Below are positions 49,186 to 61,783 of a stretch of 64,000 nt of DNA, in pieces. The translations under genes and the position numbers were made by a program. Each line of letters begins with the position of its first letter. Positions within the stretch are counted from its first letter, which is position 1. The notes beneath the pieces are model-generated. The model ran no database searches and had not been told where the DNA came from. It worked only from the letters and a program-made list of their open reading frames with translations. The DNA comes from Galerina marginata (taxonomy: Eukaryota; Basidiomycota; Agaricomycetes; Agaricales; Galerinaceae): contig JAECYW010000019.1 in NCBI GenBank assembly GCA_023014335.1, positions 124,001 through 188,000 on the forward strand. Direction: 5' to 3'.

Positions 49186-49624
49186 TATCGAATGGCATGT
49201 TGAATGAACTGTCTGATGTTCATGTTTGGAGGTTGGAAGGGGAAATAAATCACGCTTCGGCTTTCGGGCAATTCGACGCGTCGGACCCCGTTGGCCACCT
49301 GTAAATTGTGGCAAGTGCTTGGTATACCTCATCAACACCATTTATCGCACGAACGAGACAAGAGAACAAACAGAGCGTTTTCCGATGGAAATAAAATCGT
49401 TTTGACAGAGTTCCAAAGGATCTTCCAAGCCGACGTCCTTGAGGTGGATTAGCCCTCCACACATGACTACAGACCAATGTAATGATGGCGGAGCGTATCT
49501 GCGGGTGCGACCTGATCAAGTCGATGAAGATGATGCTACACCTTAATTAGATCGTCCATCGGACAGAGCCTTCGCCAGAAGGACGGGAACGGGGTTGAGC
49601 AATGTACCATTCGCAGTAGAAATT

Positions 49625-51774
49625 TCAAGGGGTCGGGACGGCATCAGGTTTTATTGAAGAATATAAATTAACATTAATATCTGGACCAAAATATATCATA
49701 GCGAATGCTTGTATGCTGAGCATTGAGACGTTACCGACTTGAATAAGATCTTCGCGGTCTATTAGGCGGGTGAAGAGTCCGATGTGTACACAGACAGACG
49801 ACACGCCAGACACATGAGCAAGTCGACTGGCATAAGCTAACGAGGACCTTGAGTGCGGGAACCGATAAAAGGGGGAAATGCTTACCCACTTCTGCACACG
49901 CCTCTTGATCATCGCATACCGTAGTGAGATTGCACTGGATAGAGCCGACGACGGTTTAAAAAGGTCTTCTCGTCCTCTCACGAGCCTATCAAACGAGGCA
50001 GGTCAGTCCGAATCTAGAGTCACGAAAAGAGATACAACAATATTACATACCTCATCTAAAACCACGGACGCCTTGGGACTTGCCAAACCAGTAGCTTGAA
50101 GCCGTTCGCACTCCAGGGGAAACCGACATATTTCGAGCAAACCTCCGAGCAAAGAGCAGGCTGTACGCGGTTAGTACAGCTTCAAATCCTCCAACTGCTT
50201 GTCCTGCACCGAGAGCGGGTTCGACGACCACGAAGGAGAAGCGGTTGAATCGGAGGATGTCGGGAGGACCTGATACATATTGCTGACGTAATCAAATTTT
50301 GAGGTCAAAATGACGGTCCTTGATGTAGAAGCCAGAGGCGAATTGGGTTGCTGAAAGGCAAACACGAAGGGGTCTCAGGCAGGTGATGAGGCCTGAGGGT
50401 TCTCCTAGAGAAGACGTAGTTTGAAAAAGCAGGAGGTTGTCCTTGAGGATAAAACCGTTCCCGACCATTGTCGGCTTGATAACTAGTACATTTGAAGTTC
50501 CGCGTCGAAGCTTCCAGGAGCGCCTACAGTAGAATAAATATCTAGAAAGGACATCGAGGATGAAAGGACGAACTTGACCTCTGAGCAAGCGCACTACTTA
50601 GTCATCGATAAGCTGGTGACGCAGGATCTTCTGATTCTACCTAACGGAAGGGTAAGAGCGTCAGCTTGGTGCCAACAATAAGCGACAGATGATGCAGAAA
50701 AGAACATAGCATGTCCACGTCAAACTCCGGACGCCAGAACATCTGCACAAACGAAATGCAAGGTAAAAAAGAAACTGACTTACCGTCACGTCATTCATTT
50801 CCCTGCGTTCCCGCTCTTTAACCAAACACGAGACAATCCAAAAACCGGCACGTTGACGAGAACGAACATCGATGGTCCAGCATCAACTAGAGTGCGAGAA
50901 AATTAGAGCAGAAAACCCCAAGAATGATCAGACATACCCGAAGGACGAAGTCAGTAAGTCGGAGTCAGTGTTCATTTTATGCGAGAGATTGTCGCCGAAT
51001 TGACTGGCAGAAACGATAAGAGTAGGTCAGTGTTTGAGGACGAAGTAAGTATGGAGAGGAAGAGCGAAATGAAGAAGGGCTATAGTTCGCAACGGCAAAA
51101 TAAAGTGAAAAAAAACAGCACTCACCAGCTCTTTCGCGTCTTCGGCGATGACGGATTGCTCTTCCGTCATAAACACACTCGAAAATCGCCCTGTTCACAA
51201 TTCCACCTATCCAGTAGTCGCCGCTTTCACTTCTCGTTCACGACATAGGTGTCGCCACCACGGTTTCCGATGTGGTTCTTCAATATAGGCTGATGAAGGC
51301 AAGACGATATGAGCGGCTAAGCAAAGACGATAGGAAGAAAAAGAAGTAGGATACGACGGGGAATGGTGTACAATAGTACTCCGAACCGAAGAAAAAGCAA
51401 AGGAAGAAGCCTCGACTTACCCGTTTTGCCCCCTGTCCCACCAAAAGCACCAATGTACACGATTCGAATCGCCTAAGTGACCGATACATGGTACTAATTC
51501 GACGTAGCATGCAGTAGGTTTGACCAACACCAACGATGCAAGGGGCGATGAGACCACTGATATAGACCTTGCTTCCCCTTTGATGCATCGTGGGTCAGCC
51601 TATACAGAGATAATTGTTCAAGCACGTCTATACCAAAATAAAGGACATGTTCGTACCTCGGCGAAGGATTCATCAGGAATGTTCGCGTCATTTAAACTCG
51701 AAACATTGTCGATTGTCGAGGTTCGAGCTTCAGTATTTTCATAGCTGAGCTGCGACCCTTCCATAACTTGATCA
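49625..51774 (-). pseudogene. Eroding copy A of a tandem gene family, product unknown
   Basis: The start at 51774 gives MEGSQLSYENTEARTS up to DESFAE before a GTACG donor, parallel to copy C. Further downstream a good exon reads EASTRNFKCTSYQADNGRE to about 50310 and ends in a TGA where copy C has CGA. Another readable part is FVVVEPALGAGQAVGGFEAV (near 50250-50180), then exons LFKPSSALSSAISLRYAM and VGNVSMLSIQAFAMIYFG ending at 49625. A second in-frame stop occurs near 51210 relative to copy C. The gene is not recognised. The mixture of good splice signals and stops suggests a recently disabled or heavily spliced copy. The 3' part (49625-50100) has no counterpart in copy C. Confidence 0.4.
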
Positions 51775-51779
51775 TCGAT

Positions 51780-52040
51780 GAGCTGGTGCCGCAGGATCTT
51801 CCTCTTCTGCATAACTAAAGAGTAAGAGCGTCAGCTTGGCTCCTACAATATGCGATGAAGAGGCAGAAAGGAATATAGCATGTTTACTTCGAACTCCAGG
51901 TGCCAGAGCATTCGCACAAAATGAAAAGCAAGGTAGAAAAGGAACTGACTTACCGCCACGTCATTCATTTCCCTGCCTTTCTGTTCTCTGACCCAACAGA
52001 GGCAATCCAAAAAACCGCCATGTTGACAAGGACAAACATG
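51780..52040 (-). repeat. Fragment B, remnant of a third copy in the tandem array
   Basis: This block closely matches 50600-50850 in copy A and 52600-52840 in copy C. Shared words include GGTAAGAGCGTCAGCTTGG-like sequence, GGAACTGACTTACCGCCACG and CACGTCATTCATTTCCCTGC. It lacks the flanking parts of the unit, so only one inner section of a copy remains. Confidence 0.65.
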
Positions 52041-52149
52041 GACATTGATAGTACAAGACTTCGGGAAATGTGTCATCGGATGAGCTGGTGAAAACGACAA
52101 AGGCTTCTTGCTGGTCGAGAGTTCGGCAGGTCCATGGAGGTCCTAACGT

Positions 52150-53703
52150 TCAATCGAGCTACGCCTCCAAGTCCTGCAGCTGCTTGTCCTGCACCGAGAG
52201 CGAGCTCGACGACCACGAAGGACGGGCAGCTGAATCGGTGGATATTGGCATGCGCTGCTGACATAATCAACATTTGAGGTCGGAAAGTCGTGCATGTAGG
52301 GGCCAATGGGACCGTATTTGGGGTTTCTGAGAGGCGAACGCAAAGCAGTGTCAGGCGCTGGTGATGAAAGGCCTTTCCAGATGAGATGGGGAGTGGGTTC
52401 CTGTCGTTGAAGAGGTATAAAACAGGAGGCCTTTCTTGAGGATTTCTGTCGTGGTCGACCAGCTGATAACTAGTAGGTTTCACGTTGAGGTCTGAAGAAG
52501 CGTCTACAGGAAAGACAAAACCAGAATAAGTATCTAAGAAGGACATCAAGGATGAATGACAAAGACTAACTTTACCTCCTATCAAGCCCACTACTTTCGC
52601 ATTGACAAGTTAAGGTCACAGAATCTCCAATTTCCGCCTAACGAAAGAGTGAGAGTGTCAGTACTGTCTTAACGATATGCGACAGGACGGAAAGGAACAT
52701 GGTGTGTTCACCTCGGACTCCAGACGACAGAACATCCACATAAATGAAAGCGGGAACTGACTTACTGCCACGTCATTCATATCCCCCGGCTTTTCCATCC
52801 TCTACCCGACTGAAGACAATCCAGAAAGCCACTAATTTAAGGAGGGCAAATATCGATGGTCAGCATCGACGAGACCGAGGGAAAGTTAGCGCAGGAAATC
52901 TCAAGAATGATCAGACATACCCGGAGCACGCCGAGGTTAAGTTGGAGGAGCCGCCGTGCATGCTGTGTAGAAGTTGACGTCAAATTCACTAGCAAAAACG
53001 ATAGGAGAAGGTAAGCGTTTGAAGATGAAGCCGGTAGCGTGTTGAGGAAGAAAGGCGTGTGGTTTGCAACACCACAACAAGGATTAAACAAGAGTCACAC
53101 TCACCAGCCCCTCCGCGTCTTCGGAAATGACGGATGGTCATGTGATCGTCAACATTCCCGGCCTAAATCATCCTGTCTCAGTGTCTATAATTCCAGCTAG
53201 AATAGTCGCCGTTGTTACTGAGGCTTCCTCGTTCACGACAAAACTGCCGCTGCAGTGTTGGATGATGCAAACTGAGGTTCCTGAAGGGGCACTGATCAAG
53301 ATAATACATCATCAGTAAATTAATAAAAAGGATGGGAAGCGAACGAAGTAGAATACGACGGAAATAATGTACAGTGGATGGCACTCCGAACCATTGAAGA
53401 AAAGAAAGAGCACCAACTTACCTCTTGCTCCATTGTGCCACCCAAAGCGCCGAAGTTCCAATGTGAATTGACGAGGTGCCGATAGACGGTGCCGTTCGGT
53501 AGGCCCTTGCTGGCCCCTTTGCTGCGTTGTGGTTCATTCTACACGGAAACGACGGTTTAAGCTAGCTTATACTAGAGTGAAGTACATGTTAGTACCTCGG
53601 AAGGACATTCTTCAGCTATCTTCGCATCTTCTAAACTCGAAACATTGTTCGCTTCTTGAGGTTTGTGCTTCAGTGTGTTCATCACCAAGCTGCGACCCTC
53701 CAT
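52150..53703 (-). pseudogene. Eroding copy C of the tandem gene family, product unknown
   Basis: Start at 53703 (MEGRSLVMNTLKHKPQEANN up to CPSE, then a GTACT donor). A 57-base intron leads to NEPQRSKGASKG through MEQE before GTAAGT at about 53420. A next readable exon near 53310-53190 has TSVCIIQHCSGSFVVNEEAS and ATILAGIIDTETG. The 3' part has ASSDLNVKPTSYQLVDHDRN and SFVVVELALGAGQAAAGLGG near 52170. It is homologous along its length to copy A, with many substitutions and indels, and some exons (near 53000-53150) look frame-broken. No domain recognised. I call it a pseudogene with moderate doubt, because parts are better preserved than in copy A. Confidence 0.4.
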
Positions 53704-55419
53704 AACTTGGTATGTTCTAGAAGAATACAAATACATTAGCGAAAGGACTTGAAGATGTAATAACACAATTGAAGACGCACTCGTTATGAAAATAACTATT
53801 AAGCATAAGTAGGTCGTTCAACCAGTCTGGTCCGGATCATCCTTGGTGGGCATCCATTATCCGAAATTTCCGACAAGAAGAGATTTAACGTTCGATTAAG
53901 TTGGGCGCAGAGAGTGGATGCTTGATATAAAAGACACCTCGTCAAACTTTAGAGCTCTAAAGCGGAATTCGAGCGGCACTGAGAGAAAATCGGCGAGAAA
54001 ATGAAGGACTCGAACGTGACTGGAAGAAATTGAAAACAGCGTGATGCGCCTCTTTGCGGCATATCCCGATATAGAGACTCCGCCTTATCTCACCCAAATC
54101 TCACCTCATCTGCACCTCCTACGTCCCATCTTAACATTGCGGCTAAGTTGACTCAAATCCAGGACTCGGATAGCTCTTTGTCTGCTTTTATTTTCCCCCT
54201 TTACTTAGGCTCGCATTACAATCTGCTAAGAGAGTACGCCTCCAACTCCCACCACGCGAGTGAGGAAGTGAGACTTGCTGGTCCCTTTCCACTTTGCATT
54301 GTTTCACACATTTTCGATGCTAGTAAACGAAGATCTTCGACACTGCTAAGCAACATATCCTCAGACTCTACTCATACCACTCTGCCTACGAACCCCGAAA
54401 CACCCAATTCTCTGGAATCTTCCTTGAAATGACCGAGAAAACTAGGTGATCTTGTCGTATGCGAATGAGTCTATGTCCGCGTTTTATTTAGGCTCAGTCA
54501 TCAGCCCAGAATTCCTTCCCCTTCTTTATGTTTACCTTCTTTTACTTGATCTCTGTACCTAATTCTTTGACCTTACTGGGGTATGGCTCATCCAACTCCG
54601 AGGCAACTACGTCGAAAAACTCAACGCTTTGGCCACCGGGATCCTAGGCTACCTAGGAGACATTAAAATTGGGATTTCCCGGTCCTGGTGTTGATGGATT
54701 GAAGCTTCCGGACAGTTTTAAAGTTCCTCGGAGTCGGTGCCTCCAATCTCCTTTTGCAAGGACCATGGCTAGGGAATAATGGTCTTAATTTTTTTGTTTC
54801 TTGTCGTTGGCATTCTAAAGCCTTTGGATGCCACGAAGTAATGTGTTTCTCATCTGACCGCCGCCACAGGGATACAAGGACAGATATTTCGCAATACACG
54901 TACATCGGATGCGCTTAAGTACAGTTATCTGGGAGCCTAGTGGATTACTACACATTTCGCTATATCGCCCGGGCACTGTCGCTAGCCCCAGATTTGACCT
55001 TGATTGCTGTATTCACCGCCTCCTGATTTTTTGACTGCGCTCACTGAGAGTCTCCTCATCGTTAAGTGGGACATCATCATCCCGTCATTCACTTCTGGTG
55101 CGACAATAAAAATGTCTCCATCTTTCTCGCGAGCCGTCATTTAACGCTTCGTCACGCGTCCGAACTCGCGACATTTTGCCCGCAACGTAAGCTTTGTCTC
55201 TTCTCAGCTCCTAAAAATACTTTACCCTTGGCGCGTATTAGATGTCGACGACCGTAAAATCCACTCCAATGTCTGATAGGGTTTCTGTGAGCCCTTTTTG
55301 GTTCCGTCAGGGACGTTTCTAGTTGATGTCCTTCACAAATAACTTTCCGAGCTGAGTAGAAAACTTTGCTTGACCTACATAAATTACTTCATGTTGTCTT
55401 AGTTGTGACGATATATAAC
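53704..55419. other. Region without a supportable gene
   Basis: Includes a 94-codon plus-strand frame (54148-54432), Ser/Thr-rich, with no domain and no splice partners. The rest is short frames. Confidence 0.45.
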
Positions 55420-58400
55420 CTACTTCCAGCACTTGCCGACCTGGCGTTTTACTCTCGGCCTCCGTATCATAGCTGTTTCCTCCCCACAGAAAAGGCTTAT
55501 TACAGCCTTACTACTCTCGGTCTTAGGAGCTTCATCGACATTAACTTGGTTTCTGTCCAGTCTGTGACGCTCACTCGATAGTACAGGGAGCTCCGTCAAA
55601 GCCCAGGATCGGTTGGAATCTTCAGCCCGGCAATCAAGCAGCTGTCTGCACAACGAAATCGCGACGTCAAGGTCTTCTAGGAGGTGAATACTTTCGAACC
55701 GCAATCGGAGAGAAACAGCCAGCGATTTGAGTAGATTGGAATGCTGAGGATGACATTCTTGGCGCAGACCAAGGGCCTCTTGTCGAAAGGATATCGCGTT
55801 GTCGAGATCTCGTGAGGCACCTTCCCGTTTAAAACGTGTCTGGAGGGCATTAGCAAGGTTATTGAGCGATACAGCACGATGAGGATGAGGCGCCGTGCGA
55901 AGAAGGAGTGCTTCCTCATGTAATTTAATTGCTTCGTCGAGATCATTTGATCGACCGTGATGTTCGAAACGGGTTTGAAGTGCACTGGCAAGATTATTGA
56001 GGGACCTGGAGCGATATTGGTGAGGTACTGGCTGATGAGAAAGCGCTTCTCTGTACAAGGAAATTGCATCATCGAGGTCGTCAAAAGTCCCGCGTTGTTC
56101 AAACAAAATTTGTAGTGCACTAGCTAGGTTATTGAGGGACACCGACCGACTGGGATCAGATTTTGGCCTTAGAGTAAGCGCGTCTTGGTGAAGTAAAATC
56201 GCTTCGATAAGGTCTTTCAAAGCGCCATGCTGATGAAAACGGGATTGTAGGGCACTGGCGAGGTTATTGAGGGATCCGGATCGACCTGGGTGAGAATGTG
56301 GCTGACGAATAAGTGCATTTCTGTACAAGAGAATTGCTCTGTCAAGGTCGACAGCGGTGTTGAGCTGTTCAAACCGCGTTTGAAAGGCATACGCTAACCA
56401 CGATAATATGTCGCCTTCCGGAAATGTTCCATTCGCGTTCCGTGGTCCTTCGATAAGCTTCACGTATTGTTCCTTGATATTTGATGGTGGTCTTTCAAGC
56501 TTCCCAGTCGAGTTCGGGGAAATTAATTCGAGCGCATGCAAAAATGCGATAATTCCTTCGTCCAAATTTTTGTTATGCCCGCCGCGTTGGTGTAACCAAT
56601 GATAAGCTTCTCCTAGGCCCATCCATGCCTCCAAATTCCGCGGCTGGAATTGCACGGCAACTTCAAGGCAGTGTATATGATATGAAATGGTCGTCGTATC
56701 CTCCTTTCCGATTATTTCAGCCAAATTAAAAGGCAACGCAGTTTTGGGAATAGCGGTCAGAGTGGTATGCGAGCGCTGGAGTGGGGCAGATATGCACGAA
56801 AGAAATAATGTTGCCCAATATACCATGGCCTCGTCGGATGCCTCTAGAAACGCTTGATCAAGAGTGGTAACAGCCTGCGCAAATGGCAGACGGGGACTTC
56901 CATTTGAAAGGTGCAGTGGCCAATATTTGACAGCATACCTCTCGGCTCCACTGAGCTCGGAATAAGATCGCGTGTTTCCTTCGTGCGATTGGAATTGCTC
57001 TGAAAATACAATCCCAACGGACCTGTTGGCCAAGACGAAGTGTGGATTCATCGAACTAGTGGAGTTTCCGTGCCTAATATCTATTAGATTGTCTTCCACG
57101 AACTCCAGAAAAGACGCGTGGAACTGCTGAAATGCAGGTAGAATGACGTCTTTGTCCAATGTGTCATGAGTTTGCAGAGCCGTTAGCCGCCTCCCAATCT
57201 CTCGCGCAGGTCGGTCGGGAACTCCTACGAGATCTATAAAATCCGAGAAAGGCAAAGCTTCCTGAAGGGCCATCATAGCTTGAAGAAAATCGAAAAGCAT
57301 TTCTTGGATGTGCGATTCTGGGAAAAGCGTAGTAAGAGCGTCACGATAGAGGCATCCGAGTGGCTCTCCAATCTCAGTCCCGACTTTCTGCTCGGACAGA
57401 AGAATTTGATTGATTATGACGTGCGGGTATCTTTTGTCGGATTCATGCGAGACCAAGGATCGTACGGTTGCTGCCCAGACAAGAAGACCTTGTGCATGAG
57501 CTGCCAAACGATTGATCGTATGCTGCTCGGGTTTCCGGCCTCTCCAGTCAATCGTCTCGAAATGATGATTAAAGTACTGCTCCACGGTCTCCCGAGAAAC
57601 AGGTCGGAGGGGGTAGTTTCGACCAGGGATTTCCCTGAGGAATCGTTCGATGGAGTGATTGGGACGACTAAAAAGAACAAATTTCAGCGGATAGGGTGAA
57701 GGAATCTGGGCGAATTCCCCAAGGAATGATTCGAAGTTCGCCCATTCATCTAGGCCATCTAGGACAACGACGAGTGGATAAGGATACTTTAACGCACGAA
57801 TTGGATTAATGAAATAGGCTGCAAAGTATTCCCCCAGACGGCCATGAGGGCCATTAAGTCTTCTTGTCACCTCAGCGATATCAGGAATCGCTCGTGGGTG
57901 CATCTCCACGAGCTGCCTGGAAATCATTTGAATGACAGTTTCGGGGTGTTCATCAGATAGGATCCTCAAAAATGCTCCTCCGGCCAGACGATCGTCAGAT
58001 TTTAGTAACTGAACTAACTGCTGAGCGAGTGTTGATTTTCCCAACCCAGCAGCCCCGTGGACCCAGAGAGCAAGTTCACTTGGTTTGTCTATCCACCCAG
58101 AAATAAACTCAAGAACATCGTCGCGGCTTCCCTTGAGGTATTCATTCCGTATATAGCGCGGATGATTCGGCATGCTATTCAGTGCTACTTGATCTGCTTT
58201 ACCTGTTAGCTCAATGTTCCTGGTTAGACACGGGTCCAAAGCGTACCAAATTTTGCAATAAGAGTGTTGATGTCCAGTTGCATATTAATTTGACATTTCG
58301 TCTGATTTTTAATCAGTATTGGACTTTAGATACGGACTTAAAGTACCTGAAAAAGCTCGATCGCGCTCATCAGCCTTGTCTTGATGGCTTGAAGATTAAT

Positions 58401-59592
58401 AGAATGGACAGTTTGTTGAAGGTATCGCCAAAAGGGATGACGTCGGCTTAATTCGCCACAGTCGTGGGCTATAGACTGAAGTGTCCTATAAAACCTGTCA
58501 GCCAGTACCTTGCGGCGCCGATATGGGTAATAGCACACACTTCGTAAATGTGTTTATTGACCGTTTGAGCTCAGCCGATGGGGCCGTTGCGCGATCAGAG
58601 CAAACCACAGCACAAGAAACAATAAACTCTCCAGCTATGGCTGCGATTTGCTTCATGTCGTCATAATTGGCGCGTGTTTGCTGATAGACATGAATTAATA
58701 ATAATAGAAGATTCGGCAGAAACGAACCATGACGGCGTTCAACAGGCTAATTACCCCTCCTAGTGCTGTGCCGATTAGTGGTACTGGTACCATAGAACTG
58801 GCGTCTTGCAAGATCGAAAGAAAGGTTGCACTTGCTGCCAAGGTTGCACCCACCCCCTTCAATAGTCCTTCCGAACTCTCAAATACTAAAGCCGAGTACA
58901 ACGACTGCATATCTTTAGGTGAGAATGAGTGCGTAAAATGAGATCTTGACACTGACTTTAATTTTGGAAATCTCATTTTCCACAATGCTCGACATTGGCG
59001 ATGACTGAGCTCCGCCTTCAAGTTGCGTGACTGTCATATTCGTAATTCTCCTGTTGTGAGCCAAATGGAAGTGGTAAGAGCGATGTTCCGCTGAGTCGTG
59101 AAATTTCAGTTCTTACATGATGAATAATTTTATTGCTTCTGTAGCATCATCATGACAGGCCACAAGGGCAGATGCGAGCTGGACACTGAATCGGGCGCAG
59201 GTTTCGAGGATATCAATAAACTAGAGGTTCGTGAATGGAGATATAGATATGTAGCACATCGGTTGACTTACTTTGTCGTCCTCGTCTGCATCGGAAATCG
59301 TAGCAAGTAACTGAACGAGTTCTTCTAGCTCTGCGCTCTCTTCAAGGCAATTGGCTACATAAAGAATGGCGATGTCCCTTTCCCAAAATTTACTCCTCGA
59401 GAAGGCTGTTTGTGGTGGTGGCGCATCCGGTTCGTTAAAATTCAATGGTGGCCTGTTGTCAGGTAATTCTAGTTGTAGGCCGATCTCAGAAGGCGCGATA
59501 GTATTGTAATTCTTCAAGGTTCGGGGAGGATTATGTCGGAACACGGCGCTGAACCTATTGCGTTTCATAGTCGATTTAGACGGGGGTCCCAT
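55420..59592 (-). CDS. NLR-like protein: N-terminal helical block, NACHT ATPase, TPR repeats (about 1273 residues)
   Basis: Eight exons in phase: 59592-59272, 59220-59117, 59050-58957, 58904-58728, 58680-58541, 58494-58347, 58301-58247 and 58202-55420, introns 44-66 bases. The helical block at residues about 140-345 has the glycine/proline hallmark VPVPLIGTALGGVISLLNAV and ends SAIELFQTKCQINMQ, as in the N-terminal death-type domains of many basidiomycete NLRs. NACHT: Walker A GAAGLGKST near 395, Walker B LVVVLDGLDE near 489, sensor LFSRPN. TPR region: five repeats of 45 residues near 988-1212. Fungal NLRs are thought to sense non-self or stress and trigger cell death or defence. An upstream ATG at 59694 is possible. 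Calling only the big exon would need a TTG start. Confidence 0.82.
55606..56280 (-). repeat. Five tandem 135-base repeats encoding TPR units
   Basis: Each unit encodes 45 residues of the form xSLNNLASALQxRFxxxGxx, then DLdeAIxLxxeALxLR. The middle three are most alike; the fifth is divergent (LLKSLAVSLRLRFES). This periodicity is typical of fungal NLR repeats, which can expand and contract by recombination. Confidence 0.9.
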
Positions 59593-61115
59593 TCTCGTAC
59601 GAGGTGAAAGCCTGAAGCAGGAGGTAGTCTTGATAAAAGAACAAAGATGTTGTCCCATGACATCATAGGAAAAGAAGGGCGGCACATTTGACACAATCCG
59701 AGATCTGAGAACCCAAGAATTACATGTCGACGGTTATGCGGCCTGTGAACATTCCCTCCAATCGCTTTGCCGCAGATGCTTCATGCACCACTCGAACAGG
59801 GAATGGCAATGTCATTAGATTGGGCGGCCGCTAGTGAGAGAACAGAAGAACTAAATCACAATCGTACCATCGAATACAAATTTTTTCATAGAGGTGGCTC
59901 AGGTGGCTCAGAATCCTACGCGGAGAATTAGATGGTCATTGTAACGGAAACAGGATATTAATCTCAGGAAAGTTTTTCAGTTTGTCGAATGATTGACTCG
60001 GGGAAAGACTCAAGACAGTGACACGTACTTGAAGGCGATCAGATCGGATCCTCATGTCAAGCTTGTTTCATTGCCTTGAACAAAAAGAAGAGAACAATAC
60101 TTTAGCAAGGGTTGCAAACAATAAAGAAAACGGATCTGATAGGGATAAGTTTCATGAAATTCATTGTTAAACCAGGTGGGTCTCAAGGACTGCAGGTACT
60201 CACCGGCTATGCAGTGCCATTGAACCGTGGAACATGGGCAATATGTATTCGGAAGCGAGGGAAGGGTAAGGGATGCTATAATTAGCGTTAGTGGCCGTAG
60301 CATCTGCGAACAGAAGAGAAGCTTCAGTGCAATCATTTTGCAGAATCAAAGATACCAACCTCCGACGTCTGCGCAGCAACTGCAGCTGTCGGGTCATGTC
60401 CTTTCCTTTACGACGAAAATAATCCAGAGCCTAACGGCTAGCGTCGTACGTTGTTCGTCTGAACACAGATACACGTCTTCGAATCCCAGCCTGATGAGAT
60501 GAAAATAAAACAAGCGACGCAGATAAAATGATAGCAACAATGCAAACAACAGACGAAGAATAAGACGATGAACAAAAGACGTGCAGCGGGACTTAAAGTA
60601 GGGTGATTGACATACCTGTGTGTAACGAACTTTCCCCTGGGCTTAAGGCATGCCTCAATGAAACCATCGCCTTGCGGACGTTGCTGTCAAACATTTAACT
60701 TTCACAAGCAGCAAAGGATAGTGGCGCGTATCTGAACAAGGAAGCTCGAGAAAACCTGCATAGTCCAAGTAGCAGTTGATGCTTTCTCGTCTGCGATAAA
60801 CGGAGATAGTCTTTACCCCACCTGATGGAAAGCACTGCCAAATGGACAAGGATGTTTGGTCTGACGCCATTGCGTAGGCAGCCATGTCTCTATATAGCCG
60901 TCTAGTTTCAATTTGCACTGAAATCCCTACGGTCGAGTGGAGCAATAGGTAATGCGACCAATATTCGTGCCTATTGGGATAGAACCTCCTAGATTATTCG
61001 AATGCAGATAATCGTCCATCGCCCTAAGATAAATGTGCTGGACCTAGCGGAAGACATAATCGCGAGGTCACTCAAGCAAGACAAAACAAGATCAAGAGCA
61101 GAGCCAGTAGGGACG

Positions 61116-61156
61116 TTCAAAGTTGAGCTGCAGAATCTGCAGCTCGCAGCTGCAGC
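61116..61156 (+). repeat. Left arm of 41-base perfect inverted repeat
   Basis: Starts TTCAAAGTTGAG and ends CGCAGCTGCAGC. It contains a nested near-palindrome, GAGCTGCAG AAT CTGCAGCTC, so each arm can also fold on itself. Confidence 0.9.
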
Positions 61157-61742
61157 GGTGACATGATGTAAGCTTGCACGTGGCGTCCAAAAACTGTCGA
61201 GAACCGAATTGGACCGTCCATCAATTGCATCAATCGCTGTCAGCACGATCAACAGCGGCACGGGCGGCGGGACACCTCCCCCGACAATCATCCCGCAACC
61301 AGTGTGAGCCACAAACATTTAAAATTGACGGTGTTTGTCTATAGGCAGCCTAAATAAGTGATCTACCCTGTCGGGCCTAAAATGGGTGGAGCGCGCTCAT
61401 GGAAGAGCTCTTGGTTAGCATACTCGGCAGCCTTTCGGAGATTAAAAAATATTTTATCAAACCTTTGAACATAGTACTTAAATTGGGCTTTTTACATCAA
61501 GGTTCTGCTCAAATACAGTGTTTTACAGGGTACTTAATTTATAAAACAATTTTCAGAAGGTTATAAGCCATAGTGGTAGTATTTTAGTCTCTCCGAAGGT
61601 TCAAGAGGACAAGCCGACACCGGCGACACGGCGCATCCTTTTTAGGGATGGACGTCAATGGACCCTTGTTCGTTTCGAGGACCCGAACAAACCCGAACCC
61701 TTTCACGCGCTGTGACATGTGGTGACCAGTGACTCGTCTGCA

Positions 61743-61783
61743 GCTGCAGCTGCGAGCTGCAGATTCTGCAGCTCAACTTTGAA
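61743..61783 (-). repeat. Right arm of 41-base perfect inverted repeat
   Basis: Exact reverse complement of 61116-61156; starts GCTGCAGCTGCGAG and ends CTCAACTTTGAA. Confidence 0.9.

Noticed and set aside
49878..53318. CRISPR-like or satellite array suggested by recurring words
   Set aside because: The recurring blocks are long, diverged, and contain exon/intron structure; they are duplicated gene segments, not short regular repeats.
57280..57699. 139-codon plus-strand frame
   Set aside because: Antisense shadow of the NACHT exon of the NLR gene.
55420..58239. NLR as a single-exon gene with an unusual start
   Set aside because: The long frame has no ATG at its beginning (TTG), and upstream exons join it in phase and supply the expected N-terminal helical block.
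60989..61318. 109-codon minus-strand frame
   Set aside because: It overlaps the left inverted-repeat arm and its Ala/Ser/Cys-rich part is the translation of the GCTGCAG-rich repeat; no other support.
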